A stretch of 6,504 nucleotides of DNA from CAWIOX01 sp963837775. GTDB taxonomy: Bacteria; Pseudomonadota; Gammaproteobacteria; Burkholderiales; Burkholderiaceae_D. The stretch is taken from positions 1-6,504 of the forward strand of contig CAWIOX010000024.1 of assembly GCA_963837775.1 (NCBI GenBank), read 5' to 3'. The notes below the pieces were generated by a model. That model was not told where the DNA came from. It saw only the letters and a list, made by a program, of their open reading frames with translations, and did not search any database. Positions 1 through 6,483 of this stretch are shown in pieces. Every line of letters begins with the position of its first letter. Position 1 is the first letter of the stretch. Both the position numbers and the translations under genes were made by a program.

Positions 1-64
1 TCATTCAAAATACTGTTGTTTTCCGTATTCAATATGTTAAACACGATCTCTTCAGATGTAATAT

Positions 65-103
65 TGCGAGGCAGAAAAATTGCTGACGCATTTTTTTGTT
101 TTT
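65..103 (+). terminator. Possible rho-independent terminator upstream of the pilin genes
   Basis: An imperfect hairpin is seen: TGCG (65-68) pairs with CGCA (87-90), and CAG (72-74) pairs with CTG (83-85). An AGG/A internal loop separates the two stems and the apical loop is A-rich. The hairpin is followed directly by T7-G-T5 (91-103). The stem is weak, but the long T-tract right behind it is typical of intrinsic termination. It could end an upstream transcript, or attenuate or shape the 5' leader of the pilin message. No coding frame is recognisable in 1-158, which is clearly more AT-rich than the genes. Confidence 0.35.
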
Positions 104-145
104 AAGTGTCATTTTTGCAGCAATTTGACAAAAGAATGCAGTTTC

Positions 146-150
146 AGGGA
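146..150 (+). promoter_or_regulatory. Ribosome binding site of the first pilin gene
   Basis: AGGGA lies eight bases before the ATG at 159. It fixes the start that gives a seven-residue prepilin leader. Confidence 0.6.
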
Positions 151-158
151 CATACAAC

Positions 159-632
159 ATGCGAAGAATACAGTCCGGTTTCACGCTCATCGAATTGGTC
201 GTGGTCATCACCATCCTGGGCATCCTGGCTGCGCTGGCGCTGCCAAGATTCTCGGCGCTTCAAACCGACGCGCGCATCGCCAAAATGAACGGTGCGCTCG
301 GTTCGATCAAGGCGGCGGCAGCCATGTCCCATTCGGTACAGTTGACGCAGCAATTGACGCCCGCCACCTCGATCACGATGGAAGGCTCCATCATCGCGAT
401 GGCCAATGGCTATCCGACCAGCGCGCTGGCTTCGATCGGCACTGCGGCCGGACTGGCGGATGCGGCCGGTGCGGCGATCGCCGGTTTTGTGCCGGTCGCC
501 ACCAGCGCCACCGTTTTCACCGTGACGCCCGATGCAACGCACGCTGCCTGCGCCATCACCTATACGGTGCCTGCGGCCGGATTTGCGCCGACCTACAGCA
601 ATGCCGGCTTGACGCTAGCGAATTGCCAGTAG
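159..632 (+). CDS. MSHA-family type IV pilin (mshB position), intact
   Basis: This 157-residue prepilin has a short leader ending in Gly7. The mature protein would start FTLIE with Glu12 at mature position 5, the residue known in type IV pilins to be needed for assembly. A hydrophobic helix follows (about residues 8-30, ending ALPRF). The QTDARIAKMNGALGSIKAA stretch (about 35-54) is the MshA-type continuation of the alpha-1 helix. Cys131 and Cys156 near the C-terminus can form the usual D-region disulfide. The product should be processed by prepilin peptidase and polymerised into, or help start, an MSHA-like pilus. The start at 159 is supported by AGGGA at 146-150. The gene sits where mshB lies in Vibrio-type loci, just upstream of a second pilin resembling MshA. 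From sequence alone I cannot decide whether it is a major or a minor subunit, so no symbol is given. It has no frame damage. Confidence 0.9.
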   Translation: MRRIQSGFTLIELVVVITILGILAALALPRFSALQTDARIAKMNGALGSIKAAAAMSHSVQLTQQLTPATSITMEGSIIAMANGYPTSALASIGTAAGLADAAGAAIAGFVPVATSATVFTVTPDATHAACAITYTVPAAGFAPTYSNAGLTLANCQ

Positions 633-750
633 CATCCAGGCGTTGAATCGAAACTGATTGATGCGGTAAAGAGTAGTGCAAGCCGTATTACTCGAATGCA
701 GCAAACCCTCGCCGGTGTGATGCCGGTACTTTAATTAATTATTTGATAAC

Positions 751-754
751 GGAG
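751..754 (+). promoter_or_regulatory. Ribosome binding site of mshA
   Basis: GGAG lies six bases before the ATG at 761. It supports that start over the in-frame TTG at 743 and the ATG at 767. Confidence 0.6.
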
Positions 755-760
755 TTGGAT

Positions 761-1159
761 ATGAAGATGAACAAGCAGCAATCTGGTTTTACCCTGATCG
801 AATTGGTGATGGTCATTGTGATTCTGGGCATTCTGGCGGCGACGGCGTTGCCGAAGTTTGTTGATTTGAAAACTGATGCTGAAACCGCAGCAATGCAGGG
901 CGTCGTTGGGGCGATCAACTCTGCATCGCAATCAACTACGCTGGACGTCCGCGTAAGTGCATCGATGCCGCTGATAAGGAGTGCAAGTTGCAAAGTGTGC
1001 CGACGCTGGCGGCCTTATTGTCAGGGCGCGCTGACCTACCGGCATGCAGTGGCAAGCACCACGACGATTGCCGCAGTGAGCGATAACAGCTGACTGCACA
1101 ATTACCCAAACTGGGGTAATCTACCGGCAGCTGGCTAGAAGTTATCGCGGACATTGTAA
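761..1159 (+). pseudogene. mshA: MshA-type major pilin, frameshifted after the first third
   Basis: The intact N-terminal part (761-928) encodes a prepilin with leader ending Gly9, mature FTLIE with Glu14, and the hydrophobic helix MVIVILGILAATALPKF. The QGVVGAINSAS stretch after it is diagnostic of MshA. The frame then breaks. Reading without a shift gives an unlikely tail ending at the TGA at 1091-1093. Family-like sequence continues in other frames. From 931 it reads INYAGR and later VPTLAALLSG up to about 1044, after one missing base at 928/929. From 1046 it reads AVASTTTIAAVSDNS in the original frame. From 1092 it reads DCTITQTG, the usual cysteine-containing C-terminal motif. Beyond about 1110 the frame cannot be followed. 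A plausible end is the TAA at 1157-1159, after a VIA-TL-like tail. Product role: probable main subunit of the MSHA pilus. The gene lies 128 bases after the first pilin. The losses look like small indels and may be sequencing errors. Confidence 0.75.
1101..1120. repeat. 7-bp perfect inverted repeat in the 3' end of mshA
   Basis: ATTACCC (1101-1107) and GGGTAAT (1114-1120) are exact reverse complements around a six-base loop. The repeat lies exactly where the MshA reading frame can no longer be followed. It has no T-tract, so a terminator is unlikely. Confidence 0.5.
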
Positions 1160-1170
1160 TAATAGTCAAC

Positions 1171-1213
1171 TAGGGTGGGCACGGTGCCCACGCGGCATTC
1201 AAACCCGTGGGCA
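1171..1213. repeat. Intergenic palindrome cluster with three GTGGGCA arms (REP-like)
   Basis: GTGGGCAC (1175-1182) and GTGCCCAC (1184-1191) are perfect reverse complements around a single G. The second arm, read as TGCCCACG (1185-1192), is also perfectly complementary to CGTGGGCA (1206-1213). The two hairpins are therefore mutually exclusive, sharing the middle arm. The leading TAGGGTGGGCAC context resembles dispersed intergenic repeats I recall from betaproteobacterial and other genomes, but this single window cannot show whether it is repeated. It lies between the pilin genes and mshC, where it could stabilise the abundant pilin mRNA or reduce read-through. It could equally be only a repetitive element. 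No T-tract follows it. Confidence 0.55.
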
Positions 1214-1283
1214 AGAATCCTCTATCCGCTTAAACGTCATGCGGTCTTCTGGTCGCAGTCAATATTTCCCGGCTGGTTAACGC

Positions 1284-1763
1284 ATGACGACTCCAACGAA
1301 AATCAAGGGCTTCACCCTGATCGAGCTCATCATGGTGATGGTCATCATCGGCGTGCTGGCGATTGCGGCGATCCCGCGTTTCATGGATCGCCAGACCTTC
1401 GAGGCCCGTGGTTTTTATGACCAAACATTATCCATGCTGCGTTATGCGCAGAAAGTCGCGATAGCGCAGCGGACCAATGTGTTCGTCAATGTGAATGGCG
1501 CTGCCAGAACTGTATGTCTGACTTATGTCGCAGACAGCACTTGCACCAATACCGCTCCGCTGCAAATCGTTCTTAATCCGGCCGATCAGCAGAGATTCAG
1601 TAAAACTGCAGCAACCGGCATCAGCATCGCAGCGTCCGTTTCCCCATTTTCTTTCTCCGCGCTAGGCAAACCGAATCCGGACGGGGCGGTTACCTTGTCG
1701 ATCACCGGCGATGGGATTACGCGCAGCATCACCGTGGAGCGCGAGACCGGCTATGTCCACTGA
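1284..1763 (+). CDS. mshC: MshC, GspH/FimT-like minor pilin, intact
   Basis: This 159-residue prepilin has leader MTTPTKIKG (cleavage after Gly9), mature FTLIE with Glu14, and a hydrophobic helix to about residue 31 (AAIPRF). After the helix come the ARGFYDQTLSMLRYAQKVAI segment (about 41-60) and AQRTNVFV, which are characteristic of GspH/FimT/MshC pseudopilins. The C-terminal ETGYVH ending is also typical. Cys78 and Cys87 may form a disulfide. The likely role is a minor pilin that, with MshD, MshO and MshP, starts assembly or forms the tip complex at the inner membrane. The start is fixed by an in-frame stop at 1278-1280 just upstream. No good Shine-Dalgarno sequence is visible. The last 11 bases overlap mshD, suggesting translational coupling. 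Unlike its neighbours on both sides, it has no frame break. Confidence 0.9.
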   Translation: MTTPTKIKGFTLIELIMVMVIIGVLAIAAIPRFMDRQTFEARGFYDQTLSMLRYAQKVAIAQRTNVFVNVNGAARTVCLTYVADSTCTNTAPLQIVLNPADQQRFSKTAATGISIAASVSPFSFSALGKPNPDGAVTLSITGDGITRSITVERETGYVH

Positions 1764-2346
1764 GTACCGGCAAAAAGGCATCTCGCTGATCGAACTGATC
1801 ATGTTCATCGTCATCGTCAGCGTCGGCATTGCCGGCATCCTGTCGGTGATGAACGTGACCACCAAAGCCAGCGCCGACCCGCTGCTGCGCAAGCAGGCGC
1901 TGGCGATCGCCGAATCGCTGCTGGAGGAAATTGACGTTGCAGCCGTTTACTTATTGCGATCCGGATGATCCGGCTGCAGCAACTGCGACATCGAGCGCAC
2001 GGCGAGTGCTGCCGCGTGTACCGTTCGGGTTCACCGTGCTGCCACCGAGCAGAAGTTCACTGCCGGCGGCCGGCGAAGACCGCTATGTGGCGCAGCGCAA
2101 TTCTGACAATGTCGACGATTACAACGATTTTTCGATGGCTGCCGATACGGGACATCGGCAATAATGCGATTGCCGGCCTGGAGCGCATATACGCGCTTCC
2201 GTCGCCATCAGCAGGTCGGTGATACCATTGTTCCGGCATTCCAAAAAATGATGCATTGCAAATCGACGTGCGGGTCGGTCTCGGGCAATACCGATATTAC
2301 CGTCACCGGCTACCGCTTCCGTTATGCGCCCAATGCCGTCCCCTGA
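1753..2346 (+). pseudogene. mshD: MshD minor pilin, broken by several frame changes
   Basis: The start ATG at 1753 overlaps the end of mshC. The leader ends KG (Gly9), followed by ISLIE with Glu14 and the helix LIMFIVIVSVGIAGILSVMN. Then come SADPLLRKQALAIAESLLEEI, a hallmark of MshD. The original frame stops at the TGA at 1966-1968. The family sequence continues in other frames. From 1934 it reads TLQPFTYCDPDDPAAATATS. Near 2070-2143 it reads GEDRY, then DNVDDYNDFSM. From 2145 it reads IRDIGNNAIAGL. From 2235 it reads GIPKNDALQIDVRV. From about 2281 it reads GNTDITVTGYRFRYAPN, ending at the TGA at 2344-2346. I place changes near 1933, 1998, 2065, 2144, 2184-2210, 2232 and 2277. The total span allows about 197 residues, normal for MshD. 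No in-frame stop lies within the stitched segments. Role: minor pilin of the MSHA tip or priming complex. Confidence 0.8.
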
Positions 2347-2350
2347 TGCG

Positions 2351-3205
2351 ATGCAGACTGTCATGACCCAGCGCCAGCGCGGCTTTACCCTGATCGAGGC
2401 GGTCATGGTGATTGCCATCACCGGCATCGTTGCGGCGATGGTGGCGATCTTCATCCGCACCCCGATACAGGGCTATTTCGATCTCGAACGGCGCGTAGAA
2501 ATGACCGACACCGCCGATACCGCGTGCGCCGCATCGCGCGCGACCTGCGCCTGGCATTGCCGAACAGCGTGCGCACAGTGGCCGCTTCGCCGCTGTGCCT
2601 GGAATACCTGCCGACGTCGAGCCGGCGGACGTTATCGTGCGGATATCGGTGCCTTGGGACCGAGGATGTTCTGGATTTTTCACCGCGGCCGGATGCCAGT
2701 TTGACGTGCTGGGAAGCTTGAATCCGGTGCCGGCTGCCGGCGACCAGCTGGTGGTCTATAACCTGGGCATTCCGGGCGCGGATGCGTATTCCGGCGTGAA
2801 CCGCGCCAGCATTTCCGCCGCCACTGCGAACAGCATCACGTTGAGTCCGGCCATGCAGTTTCCGTTTGCTTCTCCCGGCAACCGCTTTCAGGTGATACCG
2901 GCTGCCGAGCAAGCGGTTTTTTACGTATGTACCAATAGCGGCAGCGGGATCGATAGCCGCCGGCAATGGCAATGGCGCCTTGTATCGCTTATCGCACTAC
3001 GGGATCAATGCCACAGCGCCGGTGACCTGTCCTGCGATACCGGCTGGCACGCCGGTGCTGGCGCAGAATGTCAGCGACTGCAATTTCACCTATGACGGCG
3101 GCGTGAACGAGCGCAACGGCCTGGTCGTCGATGCGGATTGCGATCACCAAAAACAATGAAACGGCCAGTCTGTACCATGAAGTGCATGTCAGCAATGTGC
3201 CCTGA
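2351..3205 (+). pseudogene. mshO: MshO minor pilin, broken by about six frame changes
   Basis: The gene starts at 2351, four bases after the mshD stop; ATG 2363 is an alternative giving a seven-residue leader. The leader ends RQRG, followed by FTLIE, a helix (MVIAITGIVAAMVAIFI) and RTPIQGYFD. This is the MshO form of a PulG/GspJ-like prepilin. The frame changes near 2521, where GCG-CTG-CGC appears to have lost a C. It then reads RRIARDLRLALPNSVRTVAA and LEYLPTS. From about 2628 it reads AGGRYRADIGALG, and near 2657 EDVLDF. From about 2673 to 2945 one long frame gives FDVLGSLNPVPAAGDQLVVY through QVIPAAEQAVFYVCTN. From 2962 it reads GNGNGALYRLSHYGINATAP through the NFTYDGG and NERNGL motifs. 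From 3131 it reads MRIAITKNNETASLYHEVHV and ends at TGA 3203-3205. Restored length is about 284 residues, normal for MshO. Role: minor pilin acting with MshC, D and P. Confidence 0.8.
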
Positions 3206-3234
3206 GCAGCCCCGTCAGCGGCAGCAGCATCGGC

Positions 3235-3692
3235 ATGCACGCGCAGCATGGCTTTGCCATCGTGTCGGCTATTTTTCTGCTGGTGGTATTGGCGCTTTGG
3301 GGGCATTTATGGTGACACTCTCCACCGTACAGAACATCACTTCGACCCAGGATCTGCAGGGCGCACGCGCCTATCAGGCAGCGCGGGCCGGGATCGAGTG
3401 GGGTGCGTATCAGGTGCTGACACCGGAAAATACCAACCCGCCGGCGGGGCAGGCGCAGTATCCCTGCCCGGCTGCGACAACGATCAATACTCTGGCCGGT
3501 TCCATGGCAGGCTTTAGCGTGCAAGTGCTCTGCGTGAAGACGACCTATGACGAAGGCAGTAATAAGATTGGTATCTATCAGCTCACTTCCACCGCCACAC
3601 TCGGGACGGTCGGCAGCAGTAATTATGTGCAACGGCAGTTGACGGCAGCGCTCAGCACTTGCCGCGCGGCGGTAAACGGGCCGAGTTGCTGA
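3235..3692 (+). pseudogene. mshP: MshP, PilX/GspK-like minor pilin, one frameshift in the helix
   Basis: From the ATG at 3235 the frame reads MHAQHGFAIVSAIFLLVVLA, an MshP-type N-terminus. After a likely missing G at 3294/3295 (GCG-GCT) it continues as LGAFMVTLSTVQN and DLQGARAYQAARAGIEWGAY. The same frame then runs CPAATTINTLAGSMAGFSVQ to IYQLTSTATLGTVGSSNYVQRQL, ending at TGA 3690-3692. Restored length is about 152 residues. The helix lacks the Glu at mature position 5, which is known for PilX/GspK-class subunits and is normal for MshP. The Gln-Gly-Ala-Arg-Ala-Tyr segment is the PilX-family signature after the helix. An in-frame start at 3138 gives a long unrelated N-terminus that overlaps mshO in another frame and is rejected. 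The gene begins 29 bases after the mshO stop; no strong ribosome binding site is seen. Role: tip-complex minor pilin. Confidence 0.78.
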
Positions 3693-3752
3693 TGTGGAAG
3701 TCTATTTTTATGGGAGTATGCTGTGATTTACCCATGTTTTCGCACGTATTCA

Positions 3753-3780
3753 TTGGTAAGTTATAAATACACCATACAGT
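3753..3780 (+). promoter_or_regulatory. Weak candidate promoter before mshQ
   Basis: The 95-base gap between mshP and mshQ (3693-3787) is the only sizeable non-coding gap in the distal part of the cluster, and it is AT-rich. TTGGTA (3753-3758) and TACAGT (3775-3780) with a 16-base spacer loosely resemble sigma-70 elements. However, TACAGT ends only seven bases before the start at 3788, so a transcript from here would be nearly leaderless unless translation starts at 3809 or 3812. This is speculative. Confidence 0.2.
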
Positions 3781-3787
3781 ATATGGA

Positions 3788-5173
3788 ATGAATGGAATCT
3801 GCGTCAGGATGATGAACAAGGGAAAATGGGCCTGCTCCGTAATGGCTGTTCTGCTGCTGTGCGCAATGACAGCCGCGCAGGCGGCGGTGACGTTTCGCGC
3901 CGTGGCCTCAAACAAGCAGGCTTCCACCGCATCCGGCGGCACCATTAGCGTGAGCAAGCCGGCCGGCACGCTCAGCGGCGATGTGCTGCTGGCTTCGATC
4001 GCCGTGGTGTCGAATACCTCGACGGTGGCCCCCCTGGCCGGCTGGACGCCGGTGCAGAGCAGCAATCAGACCGGCAGCAGTACGAGTCGACTGTATACCT
4101 ACTATCGGGTGGCCGGTGGCAGCGAGCCCGGCACTTATGCCTGGACTTTTACCGGTGCCAACAATAAAGGCGCAGTGGCGGCAATCGCCAGCTTCAGCGG
4201 GGTGGATACCGCATCGCCGATCGATGCCACGATTGAGCAGCCCACCGCCAGTGCTTTCACCCATACTGCGCCATCGGTGACCACCACGGTGGCCGGCGAC
4301 ATGCTGGTGACCGTGCATGAATATGCCAGTTCCCACAATTGGACGCCGCCGGCCGGCATGACGGAAGCGTCCGATGTCTATTCTAAGGCGACCGCCGGCG
4401 GTTCCGGCGTGTCGATGGAATTGAACTATGAGAGTCGGCCCGCTGCCGGGGCTACCGGAGCACACATCGCGACCGTGACTCCGGCCAAGAACAAGGATCG
4501 CGGCGCGAGCCATGCGATTGCACTGAAAGCACTGGCCGTGGTGGCCACGCCGGGCGATTTCAATATTTTCGATACCTCGACCACGCCGGCGACGGCGACC
4601 GATGGCGTGATCAAGACCAAGGTGGCAGGGCCGTTTACGCTGGATATCGTCGCACTGAATGCCGCCAAGTCGGCGATCCTGACCAGTTTCACCGGCGCCG
4701 TCAAGGTCGAGCTGCTCAATGGCGCCGACATTAGTGCCGCGTTGGATGGCAACGGTTGCCGCAGCAGCTGGAGCACGATCACGACCACGACCGTAGCGCC
4801 GAATCCGGCGGCCTTTGTCGCGGCCAACAACGGGCGGCTGACGGTATCGTTGACTGAAAACAATGTCTATCGCGATGTGCGGGTCCGCGTCACTTATCCG
4901 GCCAGCGGCACGCCGAGCAAGATCGGCTGTTCCAGCGACAATTTTGCGCTGCGCCCGGCCAGCTTCAGCGGCCTGATGCTGCGCGATGCCGACTGGCAGA
5001 GCGCCGGCACTGCGCGGGTACTGAGCAATGTCGGTGCCAGTGGCGGCGTGGTGCACAAGGCTGGGCGCCCGTTCCGGATCGACGCGGTGGCGCAGAATGC
5101 GGCCGTACCCCAACCGGCATCGCCTATGGTGCGGCCGCAGGCAACTATAACGGCCTGCCGCAGGCGCAACTGA
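3788..5173 (+). CDS. mshQ: MshQ, N-terminal part: secreted, atypical N-domain plus start of DUF6701
   Basis: A Sec signal peptide is visible: basic KGK, hydrophobic core SVMAVLLLCAMTAA and an AQA cleavage site near residue 32. ATG 3809 or 3812 would also leave a complete signal and may be the true start. Residues about 34-248 form a Thr/Ser/Ala/Gly-rich, probably beta-sandwich domain with GDVLLASIAVVS, GWTPV, LYTYYRVAGG, EPGTYAWTF and SFSGVDTASPID. From about 255 the MshQ core (DUF6701) begins with GDFNIFDT, FTLDIVALNAA, SFTGAVKVELLNG, CRSSW, RDVRVRVTYP, IGCSSDNFALRP and AGRPFRIDAVAQNAA. The frame breaks after 5104 and the last 23 residues before the stop at 5171-5173 are out of frame. MshQ is the large extracytoplasmic protein at the end of msh operons, thought to act with the pilus tip; an adhesive role is inferred. 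Confidence 0.85.
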   Translation: MNGICVRMMNKGKWACSVMAVLLLCAMTAAQAAVTFRAVASNKQASTASGGTISVSKPAGTLSGDVLLASIAVVSNTSTVAPLAGWTPVQSSNQTGSSTSRLYTYYRVAGGSEPGTYAWTFTGANNKGAVAAIASFSGVDTASPIDATIEQPTASAFTHTAPSVTTTVAGDMLVTVHEYASSHNWTPPAGMTEASDVYSKATAGGSGVSMELNYESRPAAGATGAHIATVTPAKNKDRGASHAIALKALAVVATPGDFNIFDTSTTPATATDGVIKTKVAGPFTLDIVALNAAKSAILTSFTGAVKVELLNGADISAALDGNGCRSSWSTITTTTVAPNPAAFVAANNGRLTVSLTENNVYRDVRVRVTYPASGTPSKIGCSSDNFALRPASFSGLMLRDADWQSAGTARVLSNVGASGGVVHKAGRPFRIDAVAQNAAVPQPASPMVRPQATITACRRRN

Positions 5174-6483
5174 TCAGCTGTGTATTGCCTGCCAGCTGCG
5201 CGCCGGGCACGCTGGACGAACTCGGCACCGCCAGTGCATGGAATACCGGCGCCAGCACCGGCAGTTTTTACAGCGCGACCGCCAGCTATGACGATGCCGG
5301 CAGCTTTACCATGCAGCTGGTCGATTCGACCTTTGCTGCAGTCGACGGCGGCGATGGCACGCCGGCCGACTGCAGCGGCCAGTATGTCTGCTCGTCCGTT
5401 GTGAACGTCGGGCGCTTCGTGCCGGATCACTTCGAGCTGGTCGATGCGTCGGCGGACGATCCGCTGGTCGATACCGCGGTCGATACCTGGCTACCGCTGG
5501 CAGCGCCGCAATTTCGCACCTTTAACCTGGCCGATGCCGCCTGCAATGCCGCCGCAGCGGCGCCGAAGCGCGCCTTCACTTACATCGGCCAGCCCTTCGG
5601 CTATGTCAGCGTGCCGCAGTTCACGCTCAAGGCGATGGATGCCGGCGATAACCCGATCAGCAATTATCCGACGCTGACGAAGCTGGCTGTCACGCAAAGC
5701 TATAGCGCGGCGAGCGGCACGCTCGATACCGCGCTGGCGCTGCAAACCCCGACCCCGACGCTCAATGCCAATTACACCAATGGCAACGACAGTCCTGTGG
5801 TTGGGAGTTTTGCGGTGAATGTTGCGGACAAGTTGGCGTTTGTCCGCAGCACGCCGGTGGCGCCGTTCAATGCGGCGATCAGCCTGAGCATTACAGTGCA
5901 GGACAGCAGCGAAAACGTTGTGGCTGGCAACGGCAACATCACGGCGGCGGCGCCTGTGACGTTCAGCACCATCGGTTTCGATGCGGGCAGCGAGATGCGT
6001 TTCGGCCGCTTGAAGCTGTCCAATGCGCTGGGTTCGGAATTGCTGAATCTGCCGATCCCGCTGCAAGCCCAGTACTGGAGCGGCACGGCTTTCGTAACCA
6101 ATACGCAGGACAATTGCACCGTTTTAAGCGCAAGCAATGTCGCGCTGGGCAACTACCGCAAGAACTTGAGCGCCACCAGTATGGGAACGTCGCATATTAT
6201 TCCCGGCGCGGCATTATTAAATGGCAAGGGTAGCCTGAGCTTGAGCAAACCGGCACCAGCAGCCGGCGGCAGCGTCGATATCGCGCTCAACCTCGGCACC
6301 GCGAGCCCGGATCAATCGTGCCTGAGCTGGAGCCCGTCCACGCCGGCAAGTACCGGGGCGAGCATGGCTTATTTACGTGGCAAGTGGTGTGGCGCCAACC
6401 AGGATCGTGATCCTGGTGCGCGCGCGACTTTTGGTGTGTATAAGAATGCCAATGAGTTTATTTACATGCGGGAAATGTATTAA
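5107..6483 (+). CDS. mshQ: MshQ, C-terminal part (DUF6701), continuing after a one-base frameshift
   Basis: This is the direct continuation of the preceding reading frame and not a separate gene. From 5107 the frame reads TPTGIAYGAAAGNYNG, LISCVLPASC and GSFTMQLVDSTFAAVDGGDG. It goes on through SGQYVCSS and the conserved VGRFVPDHF motif, to the family C-terminus PASTGASMAYLRGKWCG, then ARATFGVYKNANEFIYMREMY and TAA at 6481-6483. Restoring a G at 5105 (GCC-GGT-ACC) joins the halves as NAAGTPTG, so the whole protein would be about 898 residues. An ATG at 5185 is in frame but has no support as a real start. Several cysteine pairs suggest disulfide-stabilised beta domains outside the inner membrane. 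Apart from the break at 5105, the whole of mshQ is undamaged over 2.7 kb. Confidence 0.88.
   Translation, partial: TPTGIAYGAAAGNYNGLPQAQLISCVLPASCAPGTLDELGTASAWNTGASTGSFYSATASYDDAGSFTMQLVDSTFAAVDGGDGTPADCSGQYVCSSVVNVGRFVPDHFELVDASADDPLVDTAVDTWLPLAAPQFRTFNLADAACNAAAAAPKRAFTYIGQPFGYVSVPQFTLKAMDAGDNPISNYPTLTKLAVTQSYSAASGTLDTALALQTPTPTLNANYTNGNDSPVVGSFAVNVADKLAFVRSTPVAPFNAAISLSITVQDSSENVVAGNGNITAAAPVTFSTIGFDAGSEMRFGRLKLSNALGSELLNLPIPLQAQYWSGTAFVTNTQDNCTVLSASNVALGNYRKNLSATSMGTSHIIPGAALLNGKGSLSLSKPAPAAGGSVDIALNLGTASPDQSCLSWSPSTPASTGASMAYLRGKWCGANQDRDPGARATFGVYKNANEFIYMREMY

Noticed and set aside
37..65. TTAAAC and AATATT with 17-base spacing as a promoter for the pilin genes
   Set aside because: Both hexamers match consensus poorly in an AT-rich stretch where such matches are expected by chance, and the transcript would start inside the terminator-like hairpin.
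103..119. Possible sigma-54 (-24/-12) promoter around GTGTCATTTTTGCA
   Set aside because: The spacing between the TGTCAT and TTGCA elements is about three bases too short and the invariant GG is missing.
125..130. Perfect TTGACA, like a sigma-70 -35 box
   Set aside because: No -10 element lies at a 16-18 base distance, and transcription would begin at or inside the pilin start at 159.
80..646. Forward open frame of 188 codons overlapping the first pilin
   Set aside because: Its product is His/Arg/Gly-rich with no family features, while the pilin in the other frame is unmistakable.
3138..3291. Long N-terminal extension of MshP in the downstream frame
   Set aside because: It overlaps the end of mshO and is unrelated to MshP, whereas a proper prepilin-like N-terminus exists in another frame from 3235.
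928..3295. Programmed frameshifting or phase variation as the cause of the frame changes
   Set aside because: There are too many changes, in both directions, mostly without long homopolymers or tandem repeats, and no consistent slippery motif precedes them.
3908..5113. Minus-strand open frame of 401 codons opposite mshQ
   Set aside because: It is rich in Arg, Gly and His, has no recognisable motif, and mirrors the codon pattern of mshQ. The plus strand clearly encodes MshQ, so this is a GC-rich shadow frame.
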